64,000 nt of DNA from Thiopseudomonas sp. (GTDB lineage: Bacteria > Pseudomonadota > Gammaproteobacteria > Pseudomonadales > Pseudomonadaceae). How positions within the stretch are numbered: position 1 is the stretch's first letter; each line of letters opens with the position of its first letter. The position numbers and the translations under genes were made by a program. The stretch covers positions 109,406 through 173,405 of the forward strand of contig JALOAC010000001.1 of the NCBI GenBank assembly GCA_023228985.1, written 5' to 3'. The notes under the pieces were generated by a model. The model worked only from the letters and a program-made list of their open reading frames with translations. It had not been told where the DNA came from and did no database searches. This document shows positions 57,114-64,000 of the stretch, in pieces.

Positions 57114-58549
57114 TGCAGCGCTTAATTTCTTTTAGCCTTTTGCTTGCCATCGGCCTGTCTATTTCAGGTTGCGGCTTATCAACAACACAGCCGCAAGATA
57201 GCAAAATCACCAGCCTGCAGCGCTTGAATGTGGACGCGCCAGCGCGGCGCATTTTGGACATACAAACCTGGCAAACAGCCTCAGGCACTGCGGTGTTTTT
57301 TGTCCAATCCGACGAGTTGCCCATGCTGGACTTGCAATTAACCTTTGCCGCGGGCAGCAGCCAAGAAGGCGCAGCCTATGGTTTGGCTCAGCTGACCAAC
57401 TCTCTTATCGGAGCTGGAACCAACAAGTATAACGCTGACCAAATTGCTCAGGCTTTTGAAGGTCTTGGTGCTGAATTCAATCAGGGCAGCTACAGAGACA
57501 TGGCGATACTGTCTCTACGCACCCTCAGCACCGCTGAGCTCAGCCAACCTGCTGTTGAATTATTTACCGAGGTTATTACCCGTCCTAACTTTCCAGCCCA
57601 AGCAATCCAGCGCGTGCAAAATCAACTGCTGGCAGGTTTTGAGCAGCAAAAGAAAGTCCCTAGCCATATCGCCAACCGCGCCCTATTTGCCAAGCTGTAT
57701 GGCACGCATCCTTATGCGCACCCCAGCGCAGGTACCGAGCAAACAATACCCAAGCTTAAGCGCCAACAGCTGGCGGATTTTTATCAGACATACTACAACG
57801 CCCACAATGCACAACTCGCTCTGGTCGGTAACCTAACCCGCCAAGATGCTGAGGCAATCGCTGAGCAAATTAGCCGCGCTCTACCCCAAGGTGTAGCCGC
57901 AAGCAAAACACCCCAGCCACAAACGCCCAAGGCTACGCATCAGCATATTGAGTTTCCTTCCAATCAAACACATATCCTGTTAGCCCAGCTTGGCATTGAG
58001 CGTGGGCACCCTGACTATGCAGCGCTATTCATCGCCAACCAAATACTGGGCGGCAGTGGCTTTGGCAGTCGCTTGATGGAAGAAGTACGCGAAAAGCGTG
58101 GACTGACTTACGGCATTTATTCCAGCTTTAGCCCTATGCAAGCGCAGGGACCTTTCACTATCAGCGTGCAAACCCGTGCTGAATTAAGCGAGGCCACACT
58201 GGGCTTTGTGCGCGAGTTATTAAGCGAGTATGTCCAGCACGGCCCCACCGAAGCCGAGCTGGCTACGGCTAAACAAGAGTTTCTCGGCAGCTTCCCACTT
58301 ACCGCCGCCAGTAACGCTGCTATTGTCGGACAACTCGGCGCTATTGGTTTTTATGATCTGCCGCTTAACTGGCTGGAAACACTCATGCAGGATGTGCAGC
58401 AGCTTACGCTTGAGCAGTTAAATACCGCTTTGCGTCATCATATTCAGCCCGATGCATTGGTCGTGGTTACCGTTGGCCCAAGCGTGCCACAACTACCCTT
58501 ACCTGAGCCCGTTATTCGCAACACGCAATCCCTAGGACATCAACACTGA
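57110..58549 (+). CDS. M16 family peptidase homologue, non-catalytic lipoprotein subunit
   Basis: 479 residues. Lipobox ISGC places Cys21 as the lipid site, so it is membrane-anchored. The HxxEH zinc motif is missing (the matching place reads YGLAQLTNSLI). The C-terminal Arg/Tyr region typical of the partner subunit is intact (RLMEEVREKRGLTYGIYSSF). It should pair with the preceding active subunit, as in PqqF-like or mitochondrial processing peptidase pairs. The stop overlaps the rsmD start by one base. Confidence 0.92.
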   Translation: MMQRLISFSLLLAIGLSISGCGLSTTQPQDSKITSLQRLNVDAPARRILDIQTWQTASGTAVFFVQSDELPMLDLQLTFAAGSSQEGAAYGLAQLTNSLIGAGTNKYNADQIAQAFEGLGAEFNQGSYRDMAILSLRTLSTAELSQPAVELFTEVITRPNFPAQAIQRVQNQLLAGFEQQKKVPSHIANRALFAKLYGTHPYAHPSAGTEQTIPKLKRQQLADFYQTYYNAHNAQLALVGNLTRQDAEAIAEQISRALPQGVAASKTPQPQTPKATHQHIEFPSNQTHILLAQLGIERGHPDYAALFIANQILGGSGFGSRLMEEVREKRGLTYGIYSSFSPMQAQGPFTISVQTRAELSEATLGFVRELLSEYVQHGPTEAELATAKQEFLGSFPLTAASNAAIVGQLGAIGFYDLPLNWLETLMQDVQQLTLEQLNTALRHHIQPDALVVVTVGPSVPQLPLPEPVIRNTQSLGHQH

Positions 58550-59139
58550 TGGCGCGCACAAACAATAAACAAAGCAGCAATCAATTACGCATTATTGGTG
58601 GGCAATGGCGTTCGCGCAAACTGAGCTTTCCCGATGTGCAGGGTTTACGCCCAACGCCTGATCGCGTCCGCGAAACACTCTACAACTGGTTAGCACCTAG
58701 GATTGCGGGCGCACATATTCTTGACGTGTTTGCTGGCAGTGGCGCGCTGTTTTTTGAAGGTTTATCGCGCGGCGCGGCATCTGGCTTGGCTATCGAACTG
58801 GACCGTCACGCCTGTCACAGTTTGCAACAAAACTTACACACTCTGGACTGTACTAATGCACGGGTAGTACAGGAAAATGCATTAAGCTTTCTGGCCCGCC
58901 CTACAGACCAAAGCTTTGACATAGCGTTACTTGATCCACCTTTTCATCAAGACCTATTGCTTGAAAGCTGCCACCTGTTAGAGCAGCAAGGCTGGCTAAA
59001 ACCGGACGCTTGGATCTATACCGAAAGCGAGCAAGCCCCCTCAATGTTAGCTGTACCACAAAGCTGGCGCTTGCATCGAGAAAAACATGCAGGGCTTGTA
59101 TACTATGCACTTTGGCACAGAACACCGCCTACACAGTAG
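58549..59139 (+). CDS. rsmD: RsmD, 16S rRNA m2G966 methyltransferase
   Basis: 196 residues. N-terminal RIIGGQWRSRKLSFPD and 'GLRPTPDRVRETLYNWL' are typical; SAM loop ILDVFAGSGALFFEGLSRGA and catalytic ALLDPPFH (DPPF) follow. It methylates G966 of 16S rRNA. It starts on the stop of the previous gene. In E. coli rsmD precedes ftsY, here it follows the M16 pair. Confidence 0.96.
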   Translation: MARTNNKQSSNQLRIIGGQWRSRKLSFPDVQGLRPTPDRVRETLYNWLAPRIAGAHILDVFAGSGALFFEGLSRGAASGLAIELDRHACHSLQQNLHTLDCTNARVVQENALSFLARPTDQSFDIALLDPPFHQDLLLESCHLLEQQGWLKPDAWIYTESEQAPSMLAVPQSWRLHREKHAGLVYYALWHRTPPTQ

Positions 59140-59163
59140 ATCAGCAATCATTAGGAGCTTGTT

Positions 59164-60057
59164 TTGGAAAAAATCAAAGGCGCCCTCGCGTTAGCTATTC
59201 TTCGTGCTATTGCCTTGCTTCCTTGGCCCGCAGTGCAATGGCTCGGCAGTTTTTTCGGCTGGATAATGTGGATAACGCCAAACCGCTCTAAAAAAATCGC
59301 CCAGATCAATTTGACGCATTGTTTTCCTGAGTTGGATAAAAAAGCCATTAACCAGCTCACCCGCCAAAGCTTAAAAAATATCGGCAAAACCTTTGCCGAA
59401 AGTGCTTGCGCTTGGATTTGGCCAGCCGAAAAAACACTTGACCGAGTACACTCTGTTGAAGGTCTTGAGATTCTGCAACAAGCCATTGCTAACGGCAAAG
59501 CCGTAATCGGCATAACCAGTCATTTAGGTAACTGGGAAGTGCTTAACCACTTCTATGGCCAGCAATGCAATCCTTTAGTTTTTTATCGCCCACCTAAACT
59601 TAAAGCGCTTGATAAACTGCTAGCCAAGCAGCGTAGACTGATGGGCAATCGCATCGCCCCTTCAACCAATGAAGGCATTATTAGCGTCATTAAAGAAGTT
59701 CGCCGAGGGGGTATCGTCGGCATTCCTGCCGATCCTGAGCCCAGTCTGAAGTCTGGCGTATTTGTGCCCTTTCTTGGTACTCAAGCGCTAACGAGCAAGT
59801 TTATCGCTGGTATGGTTGGCGGCAAACAAGACAAAGTAGCAGCAATATTTTTACATGCTATTCGTAGCGAAGACGGTAGCGGCTTTAAAGTATTACTCGA
59901 AGCAGCGCCCGATGACATGTATAGCACGGACGTTAAAACTTCAGTCGCTGCATTGGGGCGTGTACTGGAAAGCTATGTACGTCGCTGGCCCGAACAGTAC
60001 ATGTGGACCATGAAACGTTTTCGCCGCCGCCCTGGCCTTGAAAAGCGCTGGTATTAA
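59164..60057 (+). CDS. Lipid A biosynthesis acyltransferase (LpxL/HtrB family)
   Basis: 297 residues. TTG start at 59164-59166, eight bases after TAGGAG; no ATG fits. An N-terminal hydrophobic segment anchors it in the inner membrane. The family HX4E motif is His120-LGNW-Glu125 (ITSHLGNWEVLNHF). It adds a secondary acyl chain to lipid A. Whether it adds laurate (LpxL), 2-hydroxylaurate or myristate cannot be told from sequence. Confidence 0.92.
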   Translation: MEKIKGALALAILRAIALLPWPAVQWLGSFFGWIMWITPNRSKKIAQINLTHCFPELDKKAINQLTRQSLKNIGKTFAESACAWIWPAEKTLDRVHSVEGLEILQQAIANGKAVIGITSHLGNWEVLNHFYGQQCNPLVFYRPPKLKALDKLLAKQRRLMGNRIAPSTNEGIISVIKEVRRGGIVGIPADPEPSLKSGVFVPFLGTQALTSKFIAGMVGGKQDKVAAIFLHAIRSEDGSGFKVLLEAAPDDMYSTDVKTSVAALGRVLESYVRRWPEQYMWTMKRFRRRPGLEKRWY

Positions 60058-60093
60058 GGCACTTGTAACTGTAAGCACTTAGGAAGATAGAAT

Positions 60094-60399
60094 ATGAATA
60101 ATAAATCTGACTGCGACACAGCTAAGTTACGACCTGAACTACAACAAGCCTACGAGCAACTAGACAATAGCGGCAACTACTTTGCCTATGTCCTGTGCCC
60201 TACCCAAGATAAATCAGCATGGGAAGTCACTACTCGTTCAGGTGTTATCTATGGGGTATTAGATGGCCGTTACTCAGACACCGAGCAAGCCACAGCCGCA
60301 GGTGCTGCTTGGTTACAAGAACAGCTAGCGCGCGAACCAACAGATAACGCTGTATTTGATCAACAGCTATGGAAAGTAGGCGCTAACACCCAACCTTAA
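60094..60399 (+). CDS. Small protein of unknown function
   Basis: 101 residues, no signal peptide or membrane segment. Mixed alpha/beta with 'YFAYVLCPTQDKSAWEVTTR' in the middle and 'ATAAGAAWLQEQL' later; one Cys. Start ATG follows TTAGGAAGATAGAAT. I do not recognise it. It lies 36 bases after the acyltransferase gene on the same strand. Confidence 0.6.
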   Translation: MNNKSDCDTAKLRPELQQAYEQLDNSGNYFAYVLCPTQDKSAWEVTTRSGVIYGVLDGRYSDTEQATAAGAAWLQEQLAREPTDNAVFDQQLWKVGANTQP

Positions 60400-60408
60400 G
60401 CAGGATGA

Positions 60409-60438
60409 CCACTCGCTACTCAACAGGGTAGCGAGTGG
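60409..60438. terminator. Hairpin between convergent genes (likely terminator)
   Basis: CCACTCGCTAC (60409-60419) pairs perfectly with GTAGCGAGTGG (60428-60438). It lies between the ends of two convergent genes (60399 and 60447). No clear T-run follows on either strand, so termination efficiency is uncertain. Confidence 0.55.
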
Positions 60439-60446
60439 TTAAGAGC

Positions 60447-62288
60447 CTATAAGCCTTCTAGCATCGCTTTGTTACGTACCGCACCTTTGTCAGCACTGGT
60501 GGCCAACAAGGCATAGGCTTTTAGCGCGGTGCTCACTTTGCGTGGGCGAACCTCAACCGGCTTCCAACCTTTTTTATCTTGCGCCGCACGGCGCTCAGCC
60601 AGTTCGGCATCACTGATCTGCAACTGAATGCTACGCGCCGGGATATCAATTTTTATTTTGTCGCCATCCTGCACCAAGCCAATAGCACCGCCAGCAGCTG
60701 CTTCTGGAGAAGCATGGCCAATGGATAAGCCCGAAGTACCGCCTGAAAAACGACCATCAGTCAGCAACGCACAGTGTTCGCCCAAGCCTTTGGATTTCAG
60801 ATAGCTGGTTGGATACAGCATTTCCTGCATGCCCGGGCCGCCTTTAGGCCCTTCATAGCGAATAATTACCACATCGCCGGCTTTGACTTCGTCCGCCAAA
60901 ATACCCTTTACCGCTGAGTCTTGGCTTTCGTAGATTTTCGCCGTGCCTTCAAACACCCAAATGGAAGGATCCACACCGGCGGTTTTCACCACACAGCCAT
61001 CTTCGGCAATGTTGCCGTAGAGTACGGCCAAGCCGCCCTCTTGGTTGTAGGCGTGCTCGACGCTACGGATACAGCCGTTTTCACGGTCTAAATCCAAGCT
61101 CGGCCAGCGTGTGGCTTGGCTGAACGCCGTTTGCGTAGGAATACCGCCCGGCCCAGCTTTATAAAACTCATGCACCGCCGGATCCTGGGTTTGGGTAATA
61201 TCCCACTGGGCAATGGCATCGGCCATGGTCGGGCTATGTACGGTAGGCACATCAGTGTGCAGCAAGCCGCCGCGCGCCAAGGAGCCAAGAATGGCAAAGA
61301 TACCGCCCGCACGGTGCACATCTTCCATGTGATATTTTTGGATATTAGGTGCTACTTTGCACAACTCAGGCACCTGACGGGATAGGCGGTCAATGTCTTT
61401 CAGGTCAAAATCTATCTCTGCTTCTTGCGCGGCTGCTAACAGGTGCAAAATGGTATTGGTTGATCCACCCATGGCGATATCCATGGTCATGGCATTTTCA
61501 AAGGCTTTAAAGTTAGCTACGTTGCGCGGCAAAATCGACTCATCGTTGTCTTCGTAGTAACGCTTACACAGCTCAACAATAGTGCGACCCGCCTGTAAAA
61601 ACAGCTGCTCACGGTCAGCATGCGTAGCCAAGGTAGTACCGTTACCCGGCAAACCCAAACCCATGGCTTCGACCAAGCAGTTCATCGAGTTAGCGGTAAA
61701 CATACCTGAGCAAGAACCACAGGTTGGACAAGCGCTACGCTCGATTTCAGCGACTTCTTCATCGCTGGCGGAGTCTTCAGCCGCTATGACCATGGCATCA
61801 ACCAGGTTGAGCGCATTGTCAGACAGCTTGGTTTTACCCGCTTCCATCGGACCGCCGGAAACAAACACCACGGGGATATTCAGGCGCAAGGCAGCCATCA
61901 GCATGCCAGGAGTGATTTTGTCACAGTTAGAAATGCACACCAGCGCATCGGCACAGTGAGCATTGGCCATGTATTCCACTGAGTCAGCAATGATTTCACG
62001 ACTTGGCAGTGAATACAGCATGCCGTCATGACCCATCGCAATACCGTCATCCACTGCTATGGTGTTAAATTCCTTCGCCACGCCACCGGCGCGCTCAATC
62101 TCACGCGCCACCAGTTGGCCCATGTCTTTTAAATGCACATGACCGGGCACAAACTGAGTAAAGGAGTTGGCGACGGCAATAATGGGCTTTTTAAAGTCTT
62201 CATCTTTCATGCCAGTGGCACGCCACAGGGCACGAGCACCGGCCATATTACGACCGAAGGTGGAGGTTTTTGAGCGATATTCAGGCAT
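60447..62288 (-). CDS. ilvD: Dihydroxy-acid dehydratase
   Basis: 613 residues, full length. The iron-sulfur cluster Cys are visible in CISNCDKITPGM and CPTCGSCSGMFTANSMNC. It dehydrates dihydroxy-isovalerate and dihydroxy-methylvalerate in branched-chain amino acid synthesis. The protein ends 'TSADKGAVRNKAMLEGL'. It is convergent with the small gene at 60399 and divergent from the SdiA-regulated gene. Start ATG 62286-62288 follows AGGAAGTT. Confidence 0.97.
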   Translation of the reverse strand: MPEYRSKTSTFGRNMAGARALWRATGMKDEDFKKPIIAVANSFTQFVPGHVHLKDMGQLVAREIERAGGVAKEFNTIAVDDGIAMGHDGMLYSLPSREIIADSVEYMANAHCADALVCISNCDKITPGMLMAALRLNIPVVFVSGGPMEAGKTKLSDNALNLVDAMVIAAEDSASDEEVAEIERSACPTCGSCSGMFTANSMNCLVEAMGLGLPGNGTTLATHADREQLFLQAGRTIVELCKRYYEDNDESILPRNVANFKAFENAMTMDIAMGGSTNTILHLLAAAQEAEIDFDLKDIDRLSRQVPELCKVAPNIQKYHMEDVHRAGGIFAILGSLARGGLLHTDVPTVHSPTMADAIAQWDITQTQDPAVHEFYKAGPGGIPTQTAFSQATRWPSLDLDRENGCIRSVEHAYNQEGGLAVLYGNIAEDGCVVKTAGVDPSIWVFEGTAKIYESQDSAVKGILADEVKAGDVVIIRYEGPKGGPGMQEMLYPTSYLKSKGLGEHCALLTDGRFSGGTSGLSIGHASPEAAAGGAIGLVQDGDKIKIDIPARSIQLQISDAELAERRAAQDKKGWKPVEVRPRKVSTALKAYALLATSADKGAVRNKAMLEGL

Positions 62289-62457
62289 GACAACTTCCTA
62301 CAAAAAATAGGTGAATGGGAAATTGGACTGATTCTACGCTGCCACAGACAGATGGGCAAAGGCATTGCGCCCTATAACCGTTCTGAGCACAGCCATGCCA
62401 TTACTATTGAACTTATTTGTTTTCCCCCCGGTCAGACCCCCTTTCTAGGAAAACCTA

Positions 62458-63369
62458 ATGCGGACATTCAAAAAACCACTTCTATACTTTTTTATTGGGC
62501 TGCTATGTATAGCAGTGACGAGTCATTACTTGCATTATGACGATCGTCTGTTGCAGTTATTTAGAGAGCAGCGCACCCCGTCTCTGGAGCAAAAAGCCAG
62601 TATTTGGCTTAATAGCTACGCGGCTGTCATTCAGGCTAAACCTATTGCACGGTTAAAAAAAGCAGAAACATCTGGGCTTGCATGGCACGCGCCCAGTAAC
62701 ACGCTGTTCACCGTCACTGGGAAAATTCCTAAATTGGCGCAACTGAGTTTAACAGGCGAGTTAATGCGTGAGATCGAACTACAGGGTGTTGCTGATGCTG
62801 AGGGCATCGAAGTGCTCCCAGACGGACGTTTTGCCCTTGTTGATGAGCGTCGCGGCAATCTGGTGATTTTTTCTTTGCCGCAAGAAAATCATATCGACCT
62901 TAGCCAAGCACTGCAATTTAACCTCGCTGAGCTAATGCCGGAACTGATGCTGCCCAGTAACAAAGGTTTGGAAGGCATAGCTTGGGATAGTCTGCACAGT
63001 CGTTTTATTCTGGCTAAAGAGCGCAACCCACATACGCTCTATGCGCTTGAGTTTGATTTGGAAAGCAACCAATTTGGCACCTTGACTGCACTGCCTGCCG
63101 ACAGCCTGATTGTGCGGGATATTTCCGGCTTGAGCTTTAACCAGCGCACCGGGCACTTGCTGGTACTGTCCGATGACTCAAGCATGCTCCTAGAGCTGGA
63201 TGAACACTTTAAGCCAGTGAGTTTTATCAGCTTTTTACGCGGTTTTAACGGTCTAGATAACAGCATCAAACAGGGCGAAGGGGTCACCATGGATGGGCAA
63301 GGAACCATCTATATCGTGGGTGAACCGAACCTGTTTTATGCTTTCAAAAACAGCCCAAAACAAGAATAA
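62458..63369 (+). CDS. SdiA-regulated-family exported beta-propeller protein
   Basis: 303 residues. N-terminal hydrophobic segment at about 7-23 (signal anchor). From residue 60 a series of strand repeats with 'KAETSGLAWHAPSNTLFTVT', 'VADAEGIEVLPDGRFALVDE' and 'NKGLEGIAWDSLHSRFILAK' matches the SdiA-regulated family (calcium-dependent esterase-like propeller). The function is unknown. Start ATG 62458 follows CTAGGAAAA. Right of the stop comes REP mosaic 3. Confidence 0.9.
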   Translation: MRTFKKPLLYFFIGLLCIAVTSHYLHYDDRLLQLFREQRTPSLEQKASIWLNSYAAVIQAKPIARLKKAETSGLAWHAPSNTLFTVTGKIPKLAQLSLTGELMREIELQGVADAEGIEVLPDGRFALVDERRGNLVIFSLPQENHIDLSQALQFNLAELMPELMLPSNKGLEGIAWDSLHSRFILAKERNPHTLYALEFDLESNQFGTLTALPADSLIVRDISGLSFNQRTGHLLVLSDDSSMLLELDEHFKPVSFISFLRGFNGLDNSIKQGEGVTMDGQGTIYIVGEPNLFYAFKNSPKQE

Positions 63370-63474
63370 AACACAGCTCTCTACCAAAACCCGCCGCTTC
63401 TACTGCTGAAGCTCAGCTTCTGGGCGATGCGAACTAGCAGGCGATTTATATGCCCTGTCATGCCACCTGCTTTT

Positions 63475-63700
63475 GTGGGACCCGACTTGTCGGGGAACGG
63501 GAAGTGCACCCAAACTAGAACTGAGCAAGAGGCTCTAATTCTGTCCCATGGCTTAGCTTTTGGTTCCCTGCCAAGGCAGGTGCCACAGTTGACTGTGCCT
63601 TAATTGAAGTTTTGCGCCAGTTAAGCCAAATCCAAATTTTTAGAATTAAGCCTAGCCGCTGCCCGTCAGTCCGACTCGCGCAAAAGTTGCGCTCCAACAG
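63475..63700. repeat. REP-like palindrome mosaic 3 (intergenic)
   Basis: The 379 bases between 63369 and the right-edge gene hold no gene. The paired type iii unit runs 63475-63587 (GGGACCCGACTTGTCGGGG to CCTGCCAAGGCAGG). Its linker 63588-63672 copies that of 32112-32190, and an inverted type ii unit (GCGCAAAAGTTGCGC) lies at 63677-63700. Order iii-linker-ii here, against iii-linker-A at 31999-32330 and ii-A at 28684-28860, suggests a longer ancestral unit iii-linker-ii-A that has lost parts. Confidence 0.82.
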
Positions 63701-63748
63701 AGCATCTACTAAGAAAATGGCGCCGCCTACAGCAGCAACGCTATGTTC

Positions 63749-64000
63749 TTATTCCGGCACATAAATCATACTGCCGTCTTCCATGCGATAGGTAATCCCT
63801 GCCTTACTGCCCTGACCTTCACCCACCTCTCCCGTTGACTGGTAATGCTTTAACTCAGTACCTTCTTTAATCAGCATTTCCATATTGGGCTTGCCTGGAT
63901 TTTTTATCACAATCACCTCTTCCTCAGTTGCAAATGGATTAATCGGATTGGACATTAAAATAATCAACAGCACCGCAATGACCACTAAAAACACATCAAT
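63749..64000 (-). CDS. Membrane-anchored protein, cut by right window edge
   Basis: At least 83 codons end at 63749. A GTG at 63992-63994 could start it, but the frame continues to the edge (Ile-Asp upstream), so the start is probably outside. The visible part begins with a membrane segment (VFLVVIAVLLIILM), then 'EEEVIVIKNPGKPNMEMLIK' and ends 'YRMEDGSMIYVPE'. No family recognised. Confidence 0.6.
   Translation of the reverse strand: MDVFLVVIAVLLIILMSNPINPFATEEEVIVIKNPGKPNMEMLIKEGTELKHYQSTGEVGEGQGSKAGITYRMEDGSMIYVPE

Overview
The window looks like chromosome of a gammaproteobacterium of the family Pseudomonadaceae. The evidence is gene order: the complete twitching-chemotaxis cluster pilG-pilH-pilI-pilJ-pilK-chpA-chpB-chpC, divergent from gshB-tonB-yqgE-ruvX-pyrR-pyrB-pyrC'; the trkH-trkA-rsmB-fmt-def-lysM-dprA-tsaC-aroE block; and rpoH-ftsX-ftsE-ftsY with two M16 peptidases and rsmD. 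All are arranged as I remember them from Pseudomonas. The moderate GC content (near 50% by eye), the apparent absence of hemF and qor between tsaC and aroE, and a Tat-exported sulfide:quinone-oxidoreductase-like flavoprotein suggest a small-genome, low-GC relative such as the Thiopseudomonas/Denitrificimonas group. That placement is inference.

Layout. 1-70: last codons of a GGDEF (diguanylate cyclase) gene. 71-322: a 252-bp MITE. 343-13325 (minus strand): the Chp/Pil chemotaxis system controlling type IV pili. 13578-19876 (plus): gshB, a second MITE copy that supplies the gshB stop codon, then tonB, yqgE, ruvX, pyrR, pyrB and the catalytically dead pyrC', closed by a strong terminator. 20156-28180 (plus): an eight-gene envelope operon (three lipoproteins, LPP20/FlgP-like, CsgG/FlgT-like and paired-cysteine periplasmic proteins, plus an MltC-like lytic transglycosylase) that I cannot assign to a described system. 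28190-28860: a mosaic of REP-like palindromes. 28867-31604 (minus): fliL-like, yheV-like, prlC. 31680-32335: a second REP mosaic.

32379-38111 (minus): trkH, trkA, rsmB, fmt, def. 38256-41635 (plus): LysM protein, dprA, an outer-membrane barrel candidate, tsaC. Then aroE (minus), mgtE and a BCCT transporter (plus), a small membrane protein with the SQR-like flavoprotein (minus), rep and a Bcr/CflA-type MFS pump (plus). 51517-55432 (minus): rpoH, ftsX, ftsE, ftsY. 55767-60399 (plus): two M16 peptidases, rsmD, a lipid A acyltransferase and a hypothetical. ilvD (minus) follows, then an SdiA-regulated-type protein, a third REP mosaic (63475-63700) and a partial membrane protein running off the right edge.

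Functional threads: surface motility (type IV pilus chemotaxis, GGDEF remnant), envelope assembly (the unassigned operon, ftsEX, lipid A acylation), translation start and end processing (fmt, def, rsmB), pyrimidine synthesis with the PyrB/PyrC' complex, and potassium and magnesium transport. The most unusual features are the eight-gene envelope operon, two MITE copies that landed exactly on stop codons, and three intergenic mosaics built from the same palindromic modules.
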